This document shows, one piece after another, positions 23,045 through 34,767 of a DNA stretch of 64,000 nucleotides (within the stretch, counting starts at the first letter, position 1; every line of letters begins with the position of its first letter). The DNA is from Rhinopithecus roxellana. Taxonomy: Eukaryota; Chordata; Mammalia; Primates; Cercopithecidae. The stretch is from contig NC_044558.1 of NCBI RefSeq assembly GCF_007565055.1, positions 79,261,444 to 79,325,443 of the forward strand, read 5' to 3'. A program made the position numbers and the translations under genes. The notes under the pieces were generated by a model. It was not told where the DNA came from. It worked only from the letters and a program-made list of their open reading frames with translations, and did not search any database.

Positions 23045-24540
23045 TGCTATAAACCAAAAGTTTATTTCTGCAAAAAGTTTATATGTTGAAACCTAATCAC
23101 CAATACACTGGATGGTACTAGAAAGTGGGGCCTTTGCAATACCATTCAGGACATAGGCATAGGCAAATATTTCATGACTAAGGCACCAAAAGCAATTGCC
23201 ACAAAAGCAAAAACTGACAAATGGGAGTTAATTAAACTAAAGAGCTTCTGAACAGCAAAAGAAACTATCAACAGAATAAATAGACAACCACAGAATGGGA
23301 GAAAAATTTTGCAAACTGTGCATTTGACAAAAGTCTAATATCCAGCATCTATAAATTTACTCGAGAAAAAAACAAAACGACCCCATAAAAAAGTGGGCAA
23401 AAGACTTGAACAGATACTTTTCAAAAGAAGATATACATGCAACCAACAATTTTATGAATAAAAAGCTCAGCATCACTGATCATTAGAGAAATGCAAATCC
23501 AAACCACAATAAGATACCATCTCACACGAGTCAGAAGAGCTACTATTAAAAAGTCAAAAAATAACAGATGATGGCAAGGTTGTAGAGAAAAAGGAACACT
23601 TATAAACTGTTGGTGAGAGAACAAATTAGCTCAGCCACTGTAGAAGACAGTGTGACAATTCCTCAAAGATCTAAAGACAGGAATACCATTCAATCCAGCA
23701 ATCCCATTACTGGGTATATACCTAAAGGAATATAAATTATTCTATTATAAAGACACATACATGCATGTATTAATTGCAGCACTATTCACAACAGCAAAGA
23801 CATGGAATAAACCTTAATGCCCATCAATGACAGACTGGATGAAAAAAATGTGGTACATACGCCCCATGGAATACTATGCAGTCATAAGAAAGAATGAGAT
23901 CATGTACTTTTCAGGGACATCAATGGAGCTAGAGACCATTATCCTTAGCAAGCTAACACAGAAACATAAAACCAAATACTGCATGTTCTAACTGTTAAGT
24001 GGGAACTAAGTGATGGAAACACACGGACGCATAGAGGGGAACAACACACACTGGGGCCTTTCAGCAGGTGGAGGGTGGGAGGCAGGGGAGAATCAGGAAA
24101 AACAACTAATGGGCACTAGGCTTAATACCCGGGTGATGAAATGATCTGCACAACAAACCCCCATGACACAAGTTTACCTTTGTAACCAACCTGCACTTGT
24201 ACCCCGAACTTAAAAAAAAAAAAGAAAGTGGGTCTTTCATAGTTGATTGGGTTGTACGGGCAGAGCCCTCGTGAATGTCATGACTGCCCTGGTATAAGAG
24301 ACCACAGAAAGTTCCCTCATTCCTTCCAACATGGAAGGACACGCACACTGGGCCCTTCATCTTTTTGTGAAAAGATGGCCACCTATGAACCAGGAAGTAA
24401 ACACTCAACAGATGCTGAATCAGCCAGCACCTTGACCTAGGACTTCCCAACCTCCAGAACCATGGGAAATGTATTTCCGTTGCTTACAAGCCACCTAGTT
24501 TATGAAATTCTGTTTTAGTATCCCAAACAGACTAAGTCAC
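23045..24540 (+). mobile_element. MLT1A-like solo LTR, interrupted by an L1
   Basis: The 5' piece (about 23045-23137) has TATGTTGAAACCTAATCACC and AGAAAGTGGGGCCTTTGC. The 3' piece (24224-24540) resumes GAAAGTGGGTCTTTCAT, then GCAGAGCCCTCGTGAATGTC, CAGCACCTTGACCTAGGACT and a GTATCCCAAACAGACTAAG end. Together they make one LTR in consensus order. The minus-strand frame at 24106-24450 is antisense LTR sequence. Confidence 0.88.
23135..24223 (+). mobile_element. 5'-truncated L1 nested in an MLT1 LTR
   Basis: The sequence enters ORF2 near CCATTCAGGACATAGGCATA, passes AGGCACCAAAAGCAATTGCC and GAGAAATGCAAATCCAAACC, reaches the 3' UTR (CTGCACTTGTACCCCGAACT) and ends in a 12-A tail at 24212-24223. 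The target repeat GAAAGTGGG-CTTT lies at 23121 and 24224. About 1.09 kb. Stops and indels disable ORF2. L1PB/L1MA age is inferred. Confidence 0.92.
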
Positions 24541-25510
24541 TCACCACCACCATTAAAAATTGAAAAGAGAGAGGCTCACCCTTCACTCAGGATGGGTCAA
24601 AATTGGTACCAAAGATAGGATCCAGGATCACTACATAAAAGATAATATTCACTGGGGTACTTAAAAATCAACATCTAAACATTTTACATTTATAACGTTT
24701 TTCTGTGAAGATAAGAGAGAGAAAAAGTCATAAATCAGTGTTTTGTACTATTTTCTCCAGGCTCAACTCTCCTACAGGTATACAATTAACAGTGACTCAG
24801 GCCTGCAATTCCCAAAGGGAGGTGGGGGCAAGAGTGGGGCAAGCGCAGCAGAGTTCTCAGCAGCAAACCAGAAAGTCCACTGGAAGGGGAACAAGAGCAC
24901 ACACAGAATAAACCAGCCAAGAAGATTCATAATGTCCCATTCCATTGCTTCCCTCTCCATAGCCTGAAGGGGTCCCCAACTTACAGAGAAATTATGACCA
25001 GCTTTGATCACAAACACATAAAGGGCCATAATCTTCTAAGGCAATAATAATAATAATAAAACTAAAGATAAGAACATATTTAAAACCTTAGCAATTTTTA
25101 TAAAACAGGATAAAGGTTAAAATCCAATGCTGTTAAATCTCATCAGAAATTAAATAAATGCAAATAATAAAAGATTGTATTTGCTTGTATTGTATTTGCT
25201 TATGTTATATAATTATGCTTGTCTCAGTATCTTAGTTTTACTAACACTGCTTTTTTTGGCATAGTGTTAAATGTTTAATTGCACAAAAAGCAATGGATCT
25301 CAAATTAACCAACAATGTGAGTCTATCCTCTGCTCAATTGCTTAAGATATTTTCTGAATCAATTAATGTATGCAAATAGGCACGTCAGAAAGATTGGTTT
25401 CAGACATCCAAACACAGAAGCACCCCTAGTGAAAATCTGACTTTGCTCTTAAATTTATCTTGAATTGGGATTATAACAGAAAAAACTGTGCTATCTCTTT
25501 AAGATATCTG
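24541..25510. other. Unique sequence, no feature recognised
   Basis: A short ATA-repeat run lies near 25045-25060. Two overlapping plus-strand frames at 24705-24967 have no recognisable domain. Confidence 0.45.
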
Positions 25511-25815
25511 GGCCAGGTGTGGTGGCTCACGCCCGTAATCCCAGCGATTTGGGAGGCCAAGACAGCAGGATCCCTTGAGGACAGGAGTTCAAGACCAGCC
25601 TGGGCAAGATGGTGAGACCTCGTCTCTACAAAATATATTAAATAGTTTGCAAGGCATGGTGACACACACCTATAATCTCAGATACTCAGGAGGCTGAAGC
25701 AGCAGGATCCCTTGTGCCAAGGAGTTCAAGGCTGCAGTGAGCTATGATCATGCCACTGCACTCTAGCCAAGCAAGATGCATCTCTTAAAAATAAATTAAA
25801 ATAAAATAAAATAAA
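25511..25815 (+). mobile_element. AluJ SINE
   Basis: The full dimer starts GGCCAGGTGTGGTGGCTCAC and is heavily diverged in both arms (for example GATACTCAGGAGGCTGAAGC and GAGCTATGATCATGCCACTG). It ends in a degenerate AAATA-repeat tail. The J-type GAGTTCAAGGCTGCAGTGAG block in the right arm supports the oldest Alu class. Confidence 0.93.
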
Positions 25816-26295
25816 TCTGCACTTGGGTTTTGCTATTCCTCCATACCATAAAGAAGCACAAACTTTTATTTCTATGGTGGACCACTGAGCTTTTCACTCA
25901 GTTTCTACTTCAATTTTTAGTTCAAGGCATGCTCTGTAGAATATTTCCTGGCCACATAAGAAGATACAGTTTATTTTCTCTAGAAAGTGGTTCACGAGGA
26001 TTCAGATATAAATCATTCAAGGAACAATGCCCTGTCCATGTTATCTGGTGACATGAGGTTGCACATGACAAATCCATTATGTGTCTTGCATTTCCTTTGA
26101 TCTGGTATTACCTGTCAAAACACTGCCAACCTTGCTTGATTTTTCCTCATCTCTTCTCCTTTGGCAACATTAGTCTTTATTGAATGGTTTATACCTTCAT
26201 CATTCACAATTCTTTATGGTGAGAGTTCACCAAAATATGAAGTTTTTTTCTATATTTTTAACAAAATCCAAGTTTTCACCTACAAGTTTTTAAAT
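25816..26295. other. Unique sequence, no feature recognised
   Basis: No repeat or gene recognised between the AluJ and an L1 3' remnant. Confidence 0.45.
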
Positions 26296-26299
26296 TGGT

Positions 26300-26413
26300 G
26301 GGTTTTTTTTTTTTTTTCCTTAGAACAGTTTTAGATTTACAGGGAAAAAAAATGAATGGAAAGCGCAGAGAGTTCCCATATACTCTAACCCTTACAATAC
26401 TTTTTAAACAATA
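26300..26413 (-). mobile_element. L1 3' UTR remnant
   Basis: A T-run followed by AGAACAGTTTTAGATTTACA and GAGAGTTCCCATATACTC is the reverse of an L1M 3' end. It is abutted on the right by Tigger1. Confidence 0.6.
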
Positions 26414-26443
26414 CAGGCATAACTCAGAATATTGTGGGCTCAA

Positions 26444-26759
26444 GGACAGGTGTGGTGGCTCACACCTGTAATCCCAGCACTTTGGGAGGCCAAGACTGGG
26501 GGAACACGAGGTCAAGGGTTTGAGACCAACCTGACCAACAGGGTGAAACCCTGTCTTTACTGAAAATACAAAAATTAGCCGGACAGGGTGGCACGTGCCT
26601 GTAATCCCAGCTACAAAGGAGGCTGAGGCAGGAGAATCGCTTGAACCCAGGAGGCGGAAGTTGCAGTGAGCTGAGATGGCGCCACTGCACTCCAGCCTGG
26701 GCGACAGAATGATACTTGATAGCCTGTATCTCCCTGCAAAAAAAAAAGAAAAAGAAAAA
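26444..26759 (+). mobile_element. AluS inserted in the Tigger1 terminus
   Basis: The dimer starts at GGACAGGTGTGGTGGCTCAC just inside the Tigger1 terminal region and ends in an AAAAAG-repeat tail at 26737-26761. Diverged flanking copies of TAT(T/C)GTGGG(C/T)TCA at about 26430-26442 and 26763-26775 are the target duplication, since Tigger1 has this sequence once. The Alu therefore post-dates the transposon. Confidence 0.93.
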
Positions 26760-27099
26760 GAAGTATCGTGGGTTCAGTTCCAGACCACCACCATAAAGTG
26801 AAAACCACAATAAAATGTGTCACACAAACATTTCAGCTTCCCAGTTCATACAAAAGTCATATTTACACTATACGGTAGTCTATTAAGGGTGCAATAGTAT
26901 TATGTGTGAAAAAACAATGTACATATCTTAATTTTAAAACTGCCTTATTTTAAAATAAATGCTCACGATCATCTATGCCTTCAGTGAGTTGTAATATTTT
27001 TGCTGGTGGAGGGTCTTGCCTCCATGGTGCTGCCTTGGGACTGATCAGGATGGTAGTTACTAAAGGCTGGGTGGTTATGGCCATTTCTTAAAATAAGAA

Positions 27100-28835
27100 A
27101 CAATGAAGTTTGCGGCAGAGATTAACTTTTTTTCAATTCTTCATCCATTTAAATTTTATTATGAGTTTGCAGCAATGCAGTCACATATTCAGATGCCACT
27201 TTTAATTCTAGGTATCTTGCTGTTTCCACCACGTCTGCAGTTATTTCCTCCACTCACACCCCGCAAAGTCATCCATGAGGGTTGGAATCAACTTCTCCCC
27301 AAAGTCCTGTGGATGCTGATATTTTGCCTTCTTTCCATGAATCACGACTCTCCTAATGACATCGAGAATGGTGAACCTTTTCAAGAAGGTTTTAAATTTA
27401 CTTTACCCGGATCCATCAGAGGACTTACTCTCTACGCAAGTGATAGCCTTTTGAAATGCATTCTTTAAATAGTAAGACTTTAAAGTCAGTATTGCTTCTT
27501 GGTACATGGGTTCAGAATGGACATTATGTTAGCAGGAGTGAAAACCACATTACGTTGTTTATATTTAAAACAAATATTTTAAATATATTTCAAATGACAT
27601 ATTTAAAATATATATTGTCTTCACATTATATGTTTTAAATATGTCATTTCAAATATATTAAATATGTATATTATATATAAAATATATGTAATATAATGTT
27701 AAACATATATAATATTAACTGTTTAATTCTATGAAGGCTGAGAGGAGATATATAATTTATATTTAAATTATATATATCAATTATATAAATATATAAAAGT
27801 ATATTAATATTTATTTATATATAATTATATATATTTAAAACAACATTATGTTGTTTATATTTATAATGTTGAAAACAACATTAGTCTTCTTGTACATCTC
27901 CTTCACAGCTCTTGGGTGAGCAGTAGCATTGCGAATGAGCAGTAATATCTTGAAAGGAACCTTTAGTTCCTCAGCAATGGGGATCCAGAGTGGACTTGAA
28001 ATATTCACTAAGTCATGTTGTGAACAGATGTGCTATCGTCCAGGCTTTGTTGTTCCATTTACAGATCACAAGCAGAGTAGGTTTAGCAAAATTCTTAAGG
28101 GCTCGAGAATTTTCAGAGTGGTAAGTGAGTATTGGCTTCAATTTAAAGTTACCAGCAACAATAGCACCTAAGAAGACAGTCAGACTATCCTTTGATGTTT
28201 TTAAGCCAGTCATTGACTTCTCCTCTCTAGCTGTGAAAGTCCTAGAGGGCATCCTCTTCCAATGGAAGGTTGTCTCATCTAGACAGAAAGTCTGTTATTC
28301 AGTGCAGTCACCTTCATCAATGATCTTAGCTAGACCTTCTGAATAATTTGTTGTAGCTTCTCCATCAGCAGTCGCTGCTTCACCTTGCACTTTATTATGA
28401 AGATGGCTTCTTGCCTTAAACCTCATGAACCAACCTCTGCTGGTTTCCAACTTCTCTTATGAAACTGCCTCACTTCTCTCGGACTTCATAGAATTAAAGA
28501 GAGTTGGGGGCTTGCTCTGGACTAGGCTTTGGCTAAAAGGGATGTTCTGCCTGGTCGGGTCTTCTATCCAGACCAATCCAACTTTCCCCATATCAGCAAT
28601 GAGGTTGTTTTGTTTTCTTATGATTCATGTGTTCACTGGAGTGGCACCTTTAATTTCCTTCAAGAAGTTTTCCTTCGCATTCACTACTTAGCTGCTTGGT
28701 GCAAGACACCTAGCTTTCAGCTTGTCTCGGCTCCTGACATGCCTTCCTCAGTGAGCTAAATCATTTACAGCTTTTGATTTAAAGTGAGAGACATGTGACT
28801 CTTTCTTTTACTTGAACACTTGGTGGCCATTGTAA
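27100..28835 (-). pseudogene. Tigger1 pogo-like transposase pseudogene
   Basis: The ancestral protein is a pogo-family DDE transposase with an N-terminal CENP-B-like DNA-binding region that cuts and pastes Tigger ends. Here the start region lies near 28831 and the frame is broken by stops and shifts. A 79-aa stretch (28252 down to 28013) still reads MPSRTFTAREEKSM and KWNNKAWTIAHLFTT from the catalytic core. Catalytic positions can be followed. The first acid survives as a DET codon block at 28279-28271. The second is Arg (codon on 27933-27931, context LLIRNA). The third is Tyr (27504-27502, context NPMYQE). The AT-rich insertion lies between the second and third. It is a dead gene. Assignment of catalytic residues rests on family knowledge. 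Confidence 0.88.
27555..27870. repeat. AT-rich palindromic insertion in Tigger1
   Basis: This block has no counterpart in Tigger1 and is almost pure A/T. It includes a hairpin with 27-bp arms at 27583-27609 and 27634-27660 that match at 26 of 27 positions with a 24-nt loop. It is bounded by direct repeats of about 28 bp (AAAAC-ACATTA-GTTGTTT type) at 27542-27571 and 27837-27864, and a third partial copy (GAAAACAACATTA) follows at 27871. Confidence 0.85.
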
Positions 28836-29279
28836 GCTTATGATTGGCCTGATTTTATTACTGCGTAGTCTCAGGGAATAAAAAGTCTTAGAAGAGGGAA
28901 AGGGATGGGGAAATGGCCACTTGGTAGAGTAGTCAGAACACACACAATATTTATTGACTGAGTCCACTGTCTTATATGAGTGCAGTCTGTGGTGCCCTAA
29001 AACATTTTATACTAGTAACACCAACAATCACTGGTCACAAATTACCGTAACAGATATAATAAAAATAATAAGATTTGAAATATTATGAGAACTACCAAAA
29101 TGTGATGCAGAGACGTGAAGTGAACAAGTGTTGGAAAAAGTGGCACTAATAGACTTTCTCAATGTAGACTTGCCACCAACCTTCAATTTGTTTAAAATAA
29201 GAAACCAGAAAAACAAAACAAAGCACAATATCTGCGAAGTGCAATAAAGCAAACTACAATAAAATGAGGTACGCCTGTA

Positions 29280-29875
29280 TTTAAGGCACTTACCATATTA
29301 TAATGTATTAAAACTCTACCCACCCAAGGCTGATAGACTGCAGAGACTGCAACTTTTTGTATAATGTTGTATTAGGACTGTATTCATATTCATATGGTTC
29401 GCAGTCAAACACATTCATCCTGTGATGCTGCAATTCACATCTCACTTGATAACACAACCTGATGACAGCCAATGAAAATAAGCATTCATTCATATTTTAG
29501 AATGGATTTCAAGGGAATATTAGCAAAGAATAAAATGCAATTCAAAAGAAAACAAAAAGCACTTCTTATAGAACAAGTGGTTCCAAGTTAGAAATATGAA
29601 AACGAATAAGAAAAGATAAAGGATATTGAAATTTAAGAGCTTTTTATATTTATATAGCTCTAGTTACATACTTTTATCCTCAGGTAATCTTTTATCTCTT
29701 CTAAAGAGAATGAAGGGTTCATCCTCACAAATCAAAGTGATGACTATAATAGGAATTCTTCCTTCATTTAAACAACATGACAACTTGATTAGTCATATAG
29801 TCCAACAAAATGTATTTCTTACACAGAGACCAGAAACATCAACAATATAAACCCAAACTGTGACTCCTGAGTTTG
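29280..29875. other. Unique sequence, no feature recognised
   Basis: AT-rich, no recognised repeat; short frames only. Confidence 0.45.
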
Positions 29876-29899
29876 CAGAGCTGGAGAATCCCCCTTGGA

Positions 29900-30965
29900 C
29901 TCCTGTAGCACAATTCCAGGACCCGTGAGACTATGGTAACTGGCGTGGCACCCACTCCAGCTCCTGTCTCCATCAGTATCCACTGCCCACCTAGAACCCC
30001 TCCCCTACTCTTTGCCCAAGTCCCTCAACAAGGGCCTGACCCCTACACCTGGTTCAGGGCTGGCTCCAGTGATTGGTTCAGGATGGGTACATGATCCCAG
30101 TTATGCCAAACAGCCTGTGATGAGCAACCCCAGGACTCGTGCTGGGCCTATCTGGGGATAGCAGCTTTCTCCCGGAAGTGACCAAGTCAGCAGATGTTTG
30201 CTGGGAGCTGTTGGCAATCATCCTGCCTCCAGGAGAAAAGAGTCTGCCTGGGAAAAACCAAGACAGGGAGACAAGTTGCTACGGATACTGCTTGAGGACA
30301 TGGACCCCACATTCCTGGTACCCGTCCACCCCTGAGCTTTTCCGTTTGCATGAGGAACATAAGCCATCTTTTATGTTGGAGTTTATTAGTATAATACCAG
30401 ATAAGCACCCCAGCAAACAAGAGGAAGTATTCCACTTTGAAACACAAATTCCTCTTTACAAAGCTAGGAAGAAAACCGATCAAACTCCAATCCTCTTATA
30501 ATCAACTTTGCAGAGTGTGACAGGTGCTGCTGGCTGTCCATTCTCTCACCTGTATGCCAGGGAAGCAAAGCTGGTCTCCAGTGCAGAGCCAGGTGATGCC
30601 AGGCACCACTCTTCAAGGAGAGGCATGGGATTTATCGCTCACCAGTGGGATCTCGGGGAAGTCTACTGTAAGTATTGTGGGAAATATTTTATTTCATGGC
30701 TAAAGTGAGACGCATGAGGACAATGTCCTCTCTTGCTGATAGGCCTGGATAAAATCTGTGATGCCTGTAGGAGTTGCACTCATCTTGAAATCAAGATACA
30801 GTGAGCCTATGAACGTGGCTGAGTGGAAAAAGACAGGGCCTCTGGGTGACATTGTTGTGCTGCTGAATTTACCAACCATAGAATTACCTGCCTCTGCACT
30901 TCTTATAAAAGATCACAATCCCCTATTGGTTCAGCCACTGTTAATGAGGTGTTCTAACACTTGGA
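29900..30965 (+). repeat. Old LTR/MER-like repeat remnants, family unassigned
   Basis: Two blocks look like one mammalian repeat family. The 5' block has AGTGATTGGTTCAGGATGGG and ATGATCCCAGTTATGCCAAA. The 3' block has CTCTGGGTGACATTGTTGTG, GCTGCTGAATTTACCAACC and TTCAGCCACTGTTAATGAGG. About 500 bp between them is unique-looking. The plus-strand frame at 30139-30501 crosses the repeat boundary and is not believable as a gene. Confidence 0.35.
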
Positions 30966-31164
30966 GCTGAAAGCATGCTAAAGGCAGGAGAGCTGTCCCT
31001 GGATAGTTGTCACTCCAGCTTTGAAAGTTTTCAGCAGCAGATAGAGATTTCCAGAAGTACCACAGGCTAAATGAGGTTGCAGACTTAAAGGCATAGCTGT
31101 AATGGATACAGACCTAGATATGGAGCTTGGGATAGGAGGCATCGGATTGCTTGATCACTTTTCC

Positions 31165-31450
31165 CCCCTCAAATGAAACTTCAAAAGGATACGAAATTAT
31201 AGATAGACAGGAGGAAAGCCTTCTAGTGCTCTATGCCACAGGAGGATGACTGCAGATAACAATACATTACACAGTTTCAAATAGCCAGAAGGAGCACCTT
31301 GTACATTCCCAATAAACAGAAAGATAAATGTTTGAGATGATGATATGCTAATTACCCTGATTTGATCACTATACATTATATGTATTAAAACATCACTATC
31401 TAACCCGTAAGTACAATTATTATTTGTCAATTAAAATATGTAGATACAGT
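31165..31450 (+). mobile_element. L1 3' UTR fragment
   Basis: TTCTAGTGCTCTATGCCACA, AGGATGACTGCAGATAACAA, AATTACCCTGATTTGATCAC and TTATTTGTCAATTAAAATA reproduce the L1MA/L1MB 3' UTR order. No ORF2 is attached. Confidence 0.82.
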
Positions 31451-31534
31451 TATTTGTAAGCTTCAAAAGGTGGCAGAAGTCCTGAATGAGGTTCGCTCTA
31501 GTCTTCCAAAAGTGTAGCAACCCTGTAGACCATT

Positions 31535-31640
31535 CATTCACACAACAGACAACTGTTAAGCATCTGTGTTGTTTTTAGCACTGTGGACTTTAAAAAGAAT
31601 TTATGGTCTAGAGAGGAAAAAAAGATGACAGATTGTAATA
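31535..31640 (-). mobile_element. L2/MIR 3' end, reverse
   Basis: ATTCATTCACACAACAGACA followed by TTGTTTTTAGCACTGTGGAC and TTATGGTCTAGAGAGG resembles the reverse of an L2 3' terminus. Weak match. Confidence 0.45.
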
Positions 31641-34390
31641 AAATATATGGTCATGGGTACCAGACCCCACATGGCATGCACTGTGAGTTGACAGTGAATT
31701 TAAAGCAGGCAAGGGCCATGTCCAGACCAGCCCTTTGGCCAGACTACCTTAGCAATCCCCAGAAGATGTGTGCGCAATGAAATGTACAAAATGTTAAGAC
31801 AAAACAATTCTGAAGATGGCTTTTGCAACAAGTTCTGCCTGCTAGATGCTTTGGTGCAAAGTTACTGTCAATTTGATTTTTTTTTTTTTTTTCTCTGTTT
31901 CCCAATGAAATCAACCCCATAAACTCCAAGAATAACTTTCAAGATAGCAAAGAAAATATGCCAGCCAGCAATGCGAAGCTCACCTCACTAAATATTCTGA
32001 AGTCCTGAGATATATTTAGTCTCAGTAAAGAGCAGGTACCCAGGTGTTATGTCTGCAAAATGATTTAAGCACAAAGGTCCAATTACCAGCCAGTGCTACC
32101 CTAGTTTTGCACATAAAAATGTACATCTTATGCTCGCTTCTTAAATCATTTCTATTTTTTTCCTTTTCAATCCTTAACTGCACTGCAAAGTATAATCATA
32201 ACTATAATAATTTTTTTAAAAGACCATATTGTTATCCAAACTCTCTTGGTGACAAATGTGAATTAGGCTAACTTTTGCCACCTCAACTTTAATTAGGTCA
32301 TTTGTATATAAAAAGCACAAAGAATAAAAGCCTCAGGTAGCGGCCCATCCCTGTGATGGAGCCACTGGGAAACTGCATGGCTGGAGCTATACTGACGAGT
32401 TGAAAGAAACACGTCACCCATAAAACTGAGAAGCATCGTTTCATAAAAGCACACCAACTCATTATTTTGCTATCAGTTCTCGCAGGTATCCTCTGTGGCC
32501 TTGAGGATTTGAGCGCTTTCCTGATGTGTGTGCCTAGGTGACAGCAAACGCACGCAGACAAGGGGGACAATTGTCTGAACATTGCTACTTCATTCCCCCC
32601 AGCACTTCCCACTGGTCTTTGTTGCTGATTTTCACTGCCATTGTCCCTATACCTGCAACTGTCTTCATTAGGCTGACTGGAAAGCGTATCCGTGAGATTT
32701 TGGTTCTAAACAGGTGGTGAAATTTGGTATCTGTTATGAGAGCTGGTCCCCTGCGAAAGGCAGACTTAATGTGGCCCCTAGCGAAAGGCAGTCTCCTCTG
32801 GGAGGTGTGGGGAGAGTGGCTCTGCTTGTAAGAATGAACAGCCCTCTGTTTTGCAAGCACCCTGATGTAGGAGCCACGGAAGTTTCCCATGTGCATTAAT
32901 TTGACGGTTAATCAGTGTTTTGGGAATCAGATCACTTTCTGCTTCAGGGTCGCTAGCATGATGTGAATGAGACAGATGCCTCTCGGGGAAGTGATGGAAT
33001 CTGTAGGGCCTGTACTTCACCTGTAGAGGTGGAAGCATCGTCAAGGGAGGGGGCCATGAGAGGTATGCGGCTGTGGAAGCTCAGGGCACTGAACAGTTGA
33101 GGGGACGGAGTAGGAGGCTGCTGTGCCGAGCACACTGGGAGCAGGAAAGGACGGGAGCGCCCCATCCTCAGAGCACTGGGAAAGGCACTAGAAGAGCTCA
33201 GAGCCCTGACTTCTTCCTGCGCTCCTAAAATATCCCCATGTTGCTAAAAACCAGAGTACATCTCCACAATAGCAGAAATTTCACAGGCAGCATCCAAGAT
33301 CCCCCATAGCCTCAGGACCTGCTGTGATGCTGTGCATGTGTCTGGAGAACAATCAGGGAGAGGGCAGGGCTGTGGAGCACCCACCCACGGCTTGCTGTGC
33401 CGCAGTGAAATGTACGTGATGCCTCACAGATGTGCGTGGACTTTCTAGGACATGAATGCTCAAGAGGTCAGTGGTGCCGGCTGTGAAGATGACCATCTCC
33501 CCTTTGCTTCCCAGAGGCCTGTGGACCAGTGAGAAATGCCCAGTGAGGCTCCGGGAACCCTTTTCCACAGGATATATCCAAATGAATGCCTGGCTGCAGG
33601 AAAACAGTGCATGAAGGATCTAAAGTGGCTGCCAGCACAGACAGTACACATCACACCAAACACCTCCACCCTGCACCCAAGCAAATTGGAAGCAAAGCTT
33701 CCTTATGAAAACTAAACAATCAAATTCACACACCAACAGCTAGGCCCAAGTCTCCCATTATAAAAACGTCATGACTCCTCCCACTTTTTTATTTAAGAAA
33801 AAAATAACAAGGTTAAAACACTTCCAAGACTCGGATAAATAAAGCTCTAATAAAATTTAAGAACTCTAAATAGCAATGGGAAAGAGATTCCTGAAGTAAA
33901 GCGTTTTCCTGGGAATGCTTCCATTTTTTCCCGCTGTAAATTAAGGCTTTTGTGGAAGATAGGAAGGTCTACCCATCTAATTACTCTTTGTAACAGGATG
34001 CTTTACCTTCCTGAGCTACTTTCCAAATTATACTGAAAGGATTTTCCCCTGTAGGTTTTCAAATAGACTGTAACACATTCACCTCTAGTTCTTGCTTCCG
34101 TGTGTCCTGATAAATCACTGCCCACTTCCACTAAAGCAGTTTCCCTCTGGGGACTTGGATGCCCTGACTTGAATAATTGTCTTTTACTAACTGAACTTGC
34201 TACCTCCTCAAGCCTTTCTTTCTTGTTACCATCATATTCTAAGAATCTATGTCTGTGAACTGTGGATAGAGGCGTCCTGTTATGCCCCAGCCTCCAGCCA
34301 TCCCGTCTGCTGCCTGAAAGGCAATTGAGAATGTCTCAGAGCCTGTGTCTAGACAGGCAGAGTCCCTCCCAATGTGGCCACGGCACCGCC
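31641..34390. other. Longest repeat-poor stretch, no exon recognised
   Basis: About 2.75 kb lacks recognisable repeats apart from a T-run near 31878-31892. A TATA-like TATATAAAAA lies at 32305-32314 and moderately GC-rich sequence at 32980-33560. Overlapping frames on both strands (32298-32612, 32585-32896, 33353-33568) have no domain or convincing splice structure. I cannot tell whether it holds a regulatory element or an untranslated exon. Confidence 0.4.
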
Positions 34391-34511
34391 TCATTTCTTT
34401 TTTCTACTGTCGCCTCAACATCCTGGGTTCAAGCAATCCTCCCACCTCAGCAGCCTCCAGAGTAGCTGGGACTCCAGGCACACACCACCATGCCTGGCTA
34501 ATTCTTTTGTG

Positions 34512-34548
<37 letters not shown>
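34512..34548 (+). repeat. (GTT)n microsatellite
   Basis: About 12 GTT units within the oligo-T middle region of the reverse Alu. Likely length-polymorphic. Confidence 0.95.
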
Positions 34549-34549
<1 letters not shown>

Positions 34550-34553
34550 TGTA

Positions 34554-34767
34554 GAACTTGCCCGGTAGGGAATGTCTGATGAGGAGGAGGTGAAAGGCTA
34601 TATTTGCATTTTCTGAAAGCCTAAGTAGGAAGCCAGGAAAGGGGAAAGGAGAAAAGAAAACAACTAAAAATTAGTAATTAAACTATCTCTCAGAAAAATG
34701 GGAGTATTCCATTACACTGGTGATCAGGGGAGAAAAATACTGTATTCTCTTTTGCATTTTTTAGATT
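34554..34767 (+). repeat. Derived copy (A) of a local duplication, inside the Alu
   Basis: About 214 bp is nearly the same as 35606-35824. Both share GGAATGTCTGAT, GAAAGGCTATATTTGCATTT, AAGTAGGAAGCCAGGAAAGG and GGAGAAAAATACTGTATTCT. By eye there are about 12 substitutions and one 5-bp gap. The sequence TTTGTAGA occurs on both sides (34548-34555 and 34766-34773), so copy A interrupts one Alu site. Copy A is therefore the secondary insertion. Confidence 0.93.

Larger units (their letters stand above)
26414..29277 (-). mobile_element. Tigger1 DNA transposon, near end-to-end
   Basis: Both termini are present: CAGGCATAACTCAG at 26414 and the reverse of CAGGCGTACCTCAT ending at 29277, each bounded by a TA dinucleotide (26412-26413 and 29278-29279). 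The transposase would read on the minus strand. The 2864-bp span contains an Alu (26444-26759) and an AT-rich block (about 27555-27870). Roughly 270 bp of consensus appears to be missing near 27130. Removing the insertions gives a length near the 2.4 kb expected for Tigger1. Confidence 0.95.

Noticed and set aside
27103..27468. 121-codon plus-strand frame
   Set aside because: It is antisense to the Tigger1 transposase remnant, so its openness is incidental.
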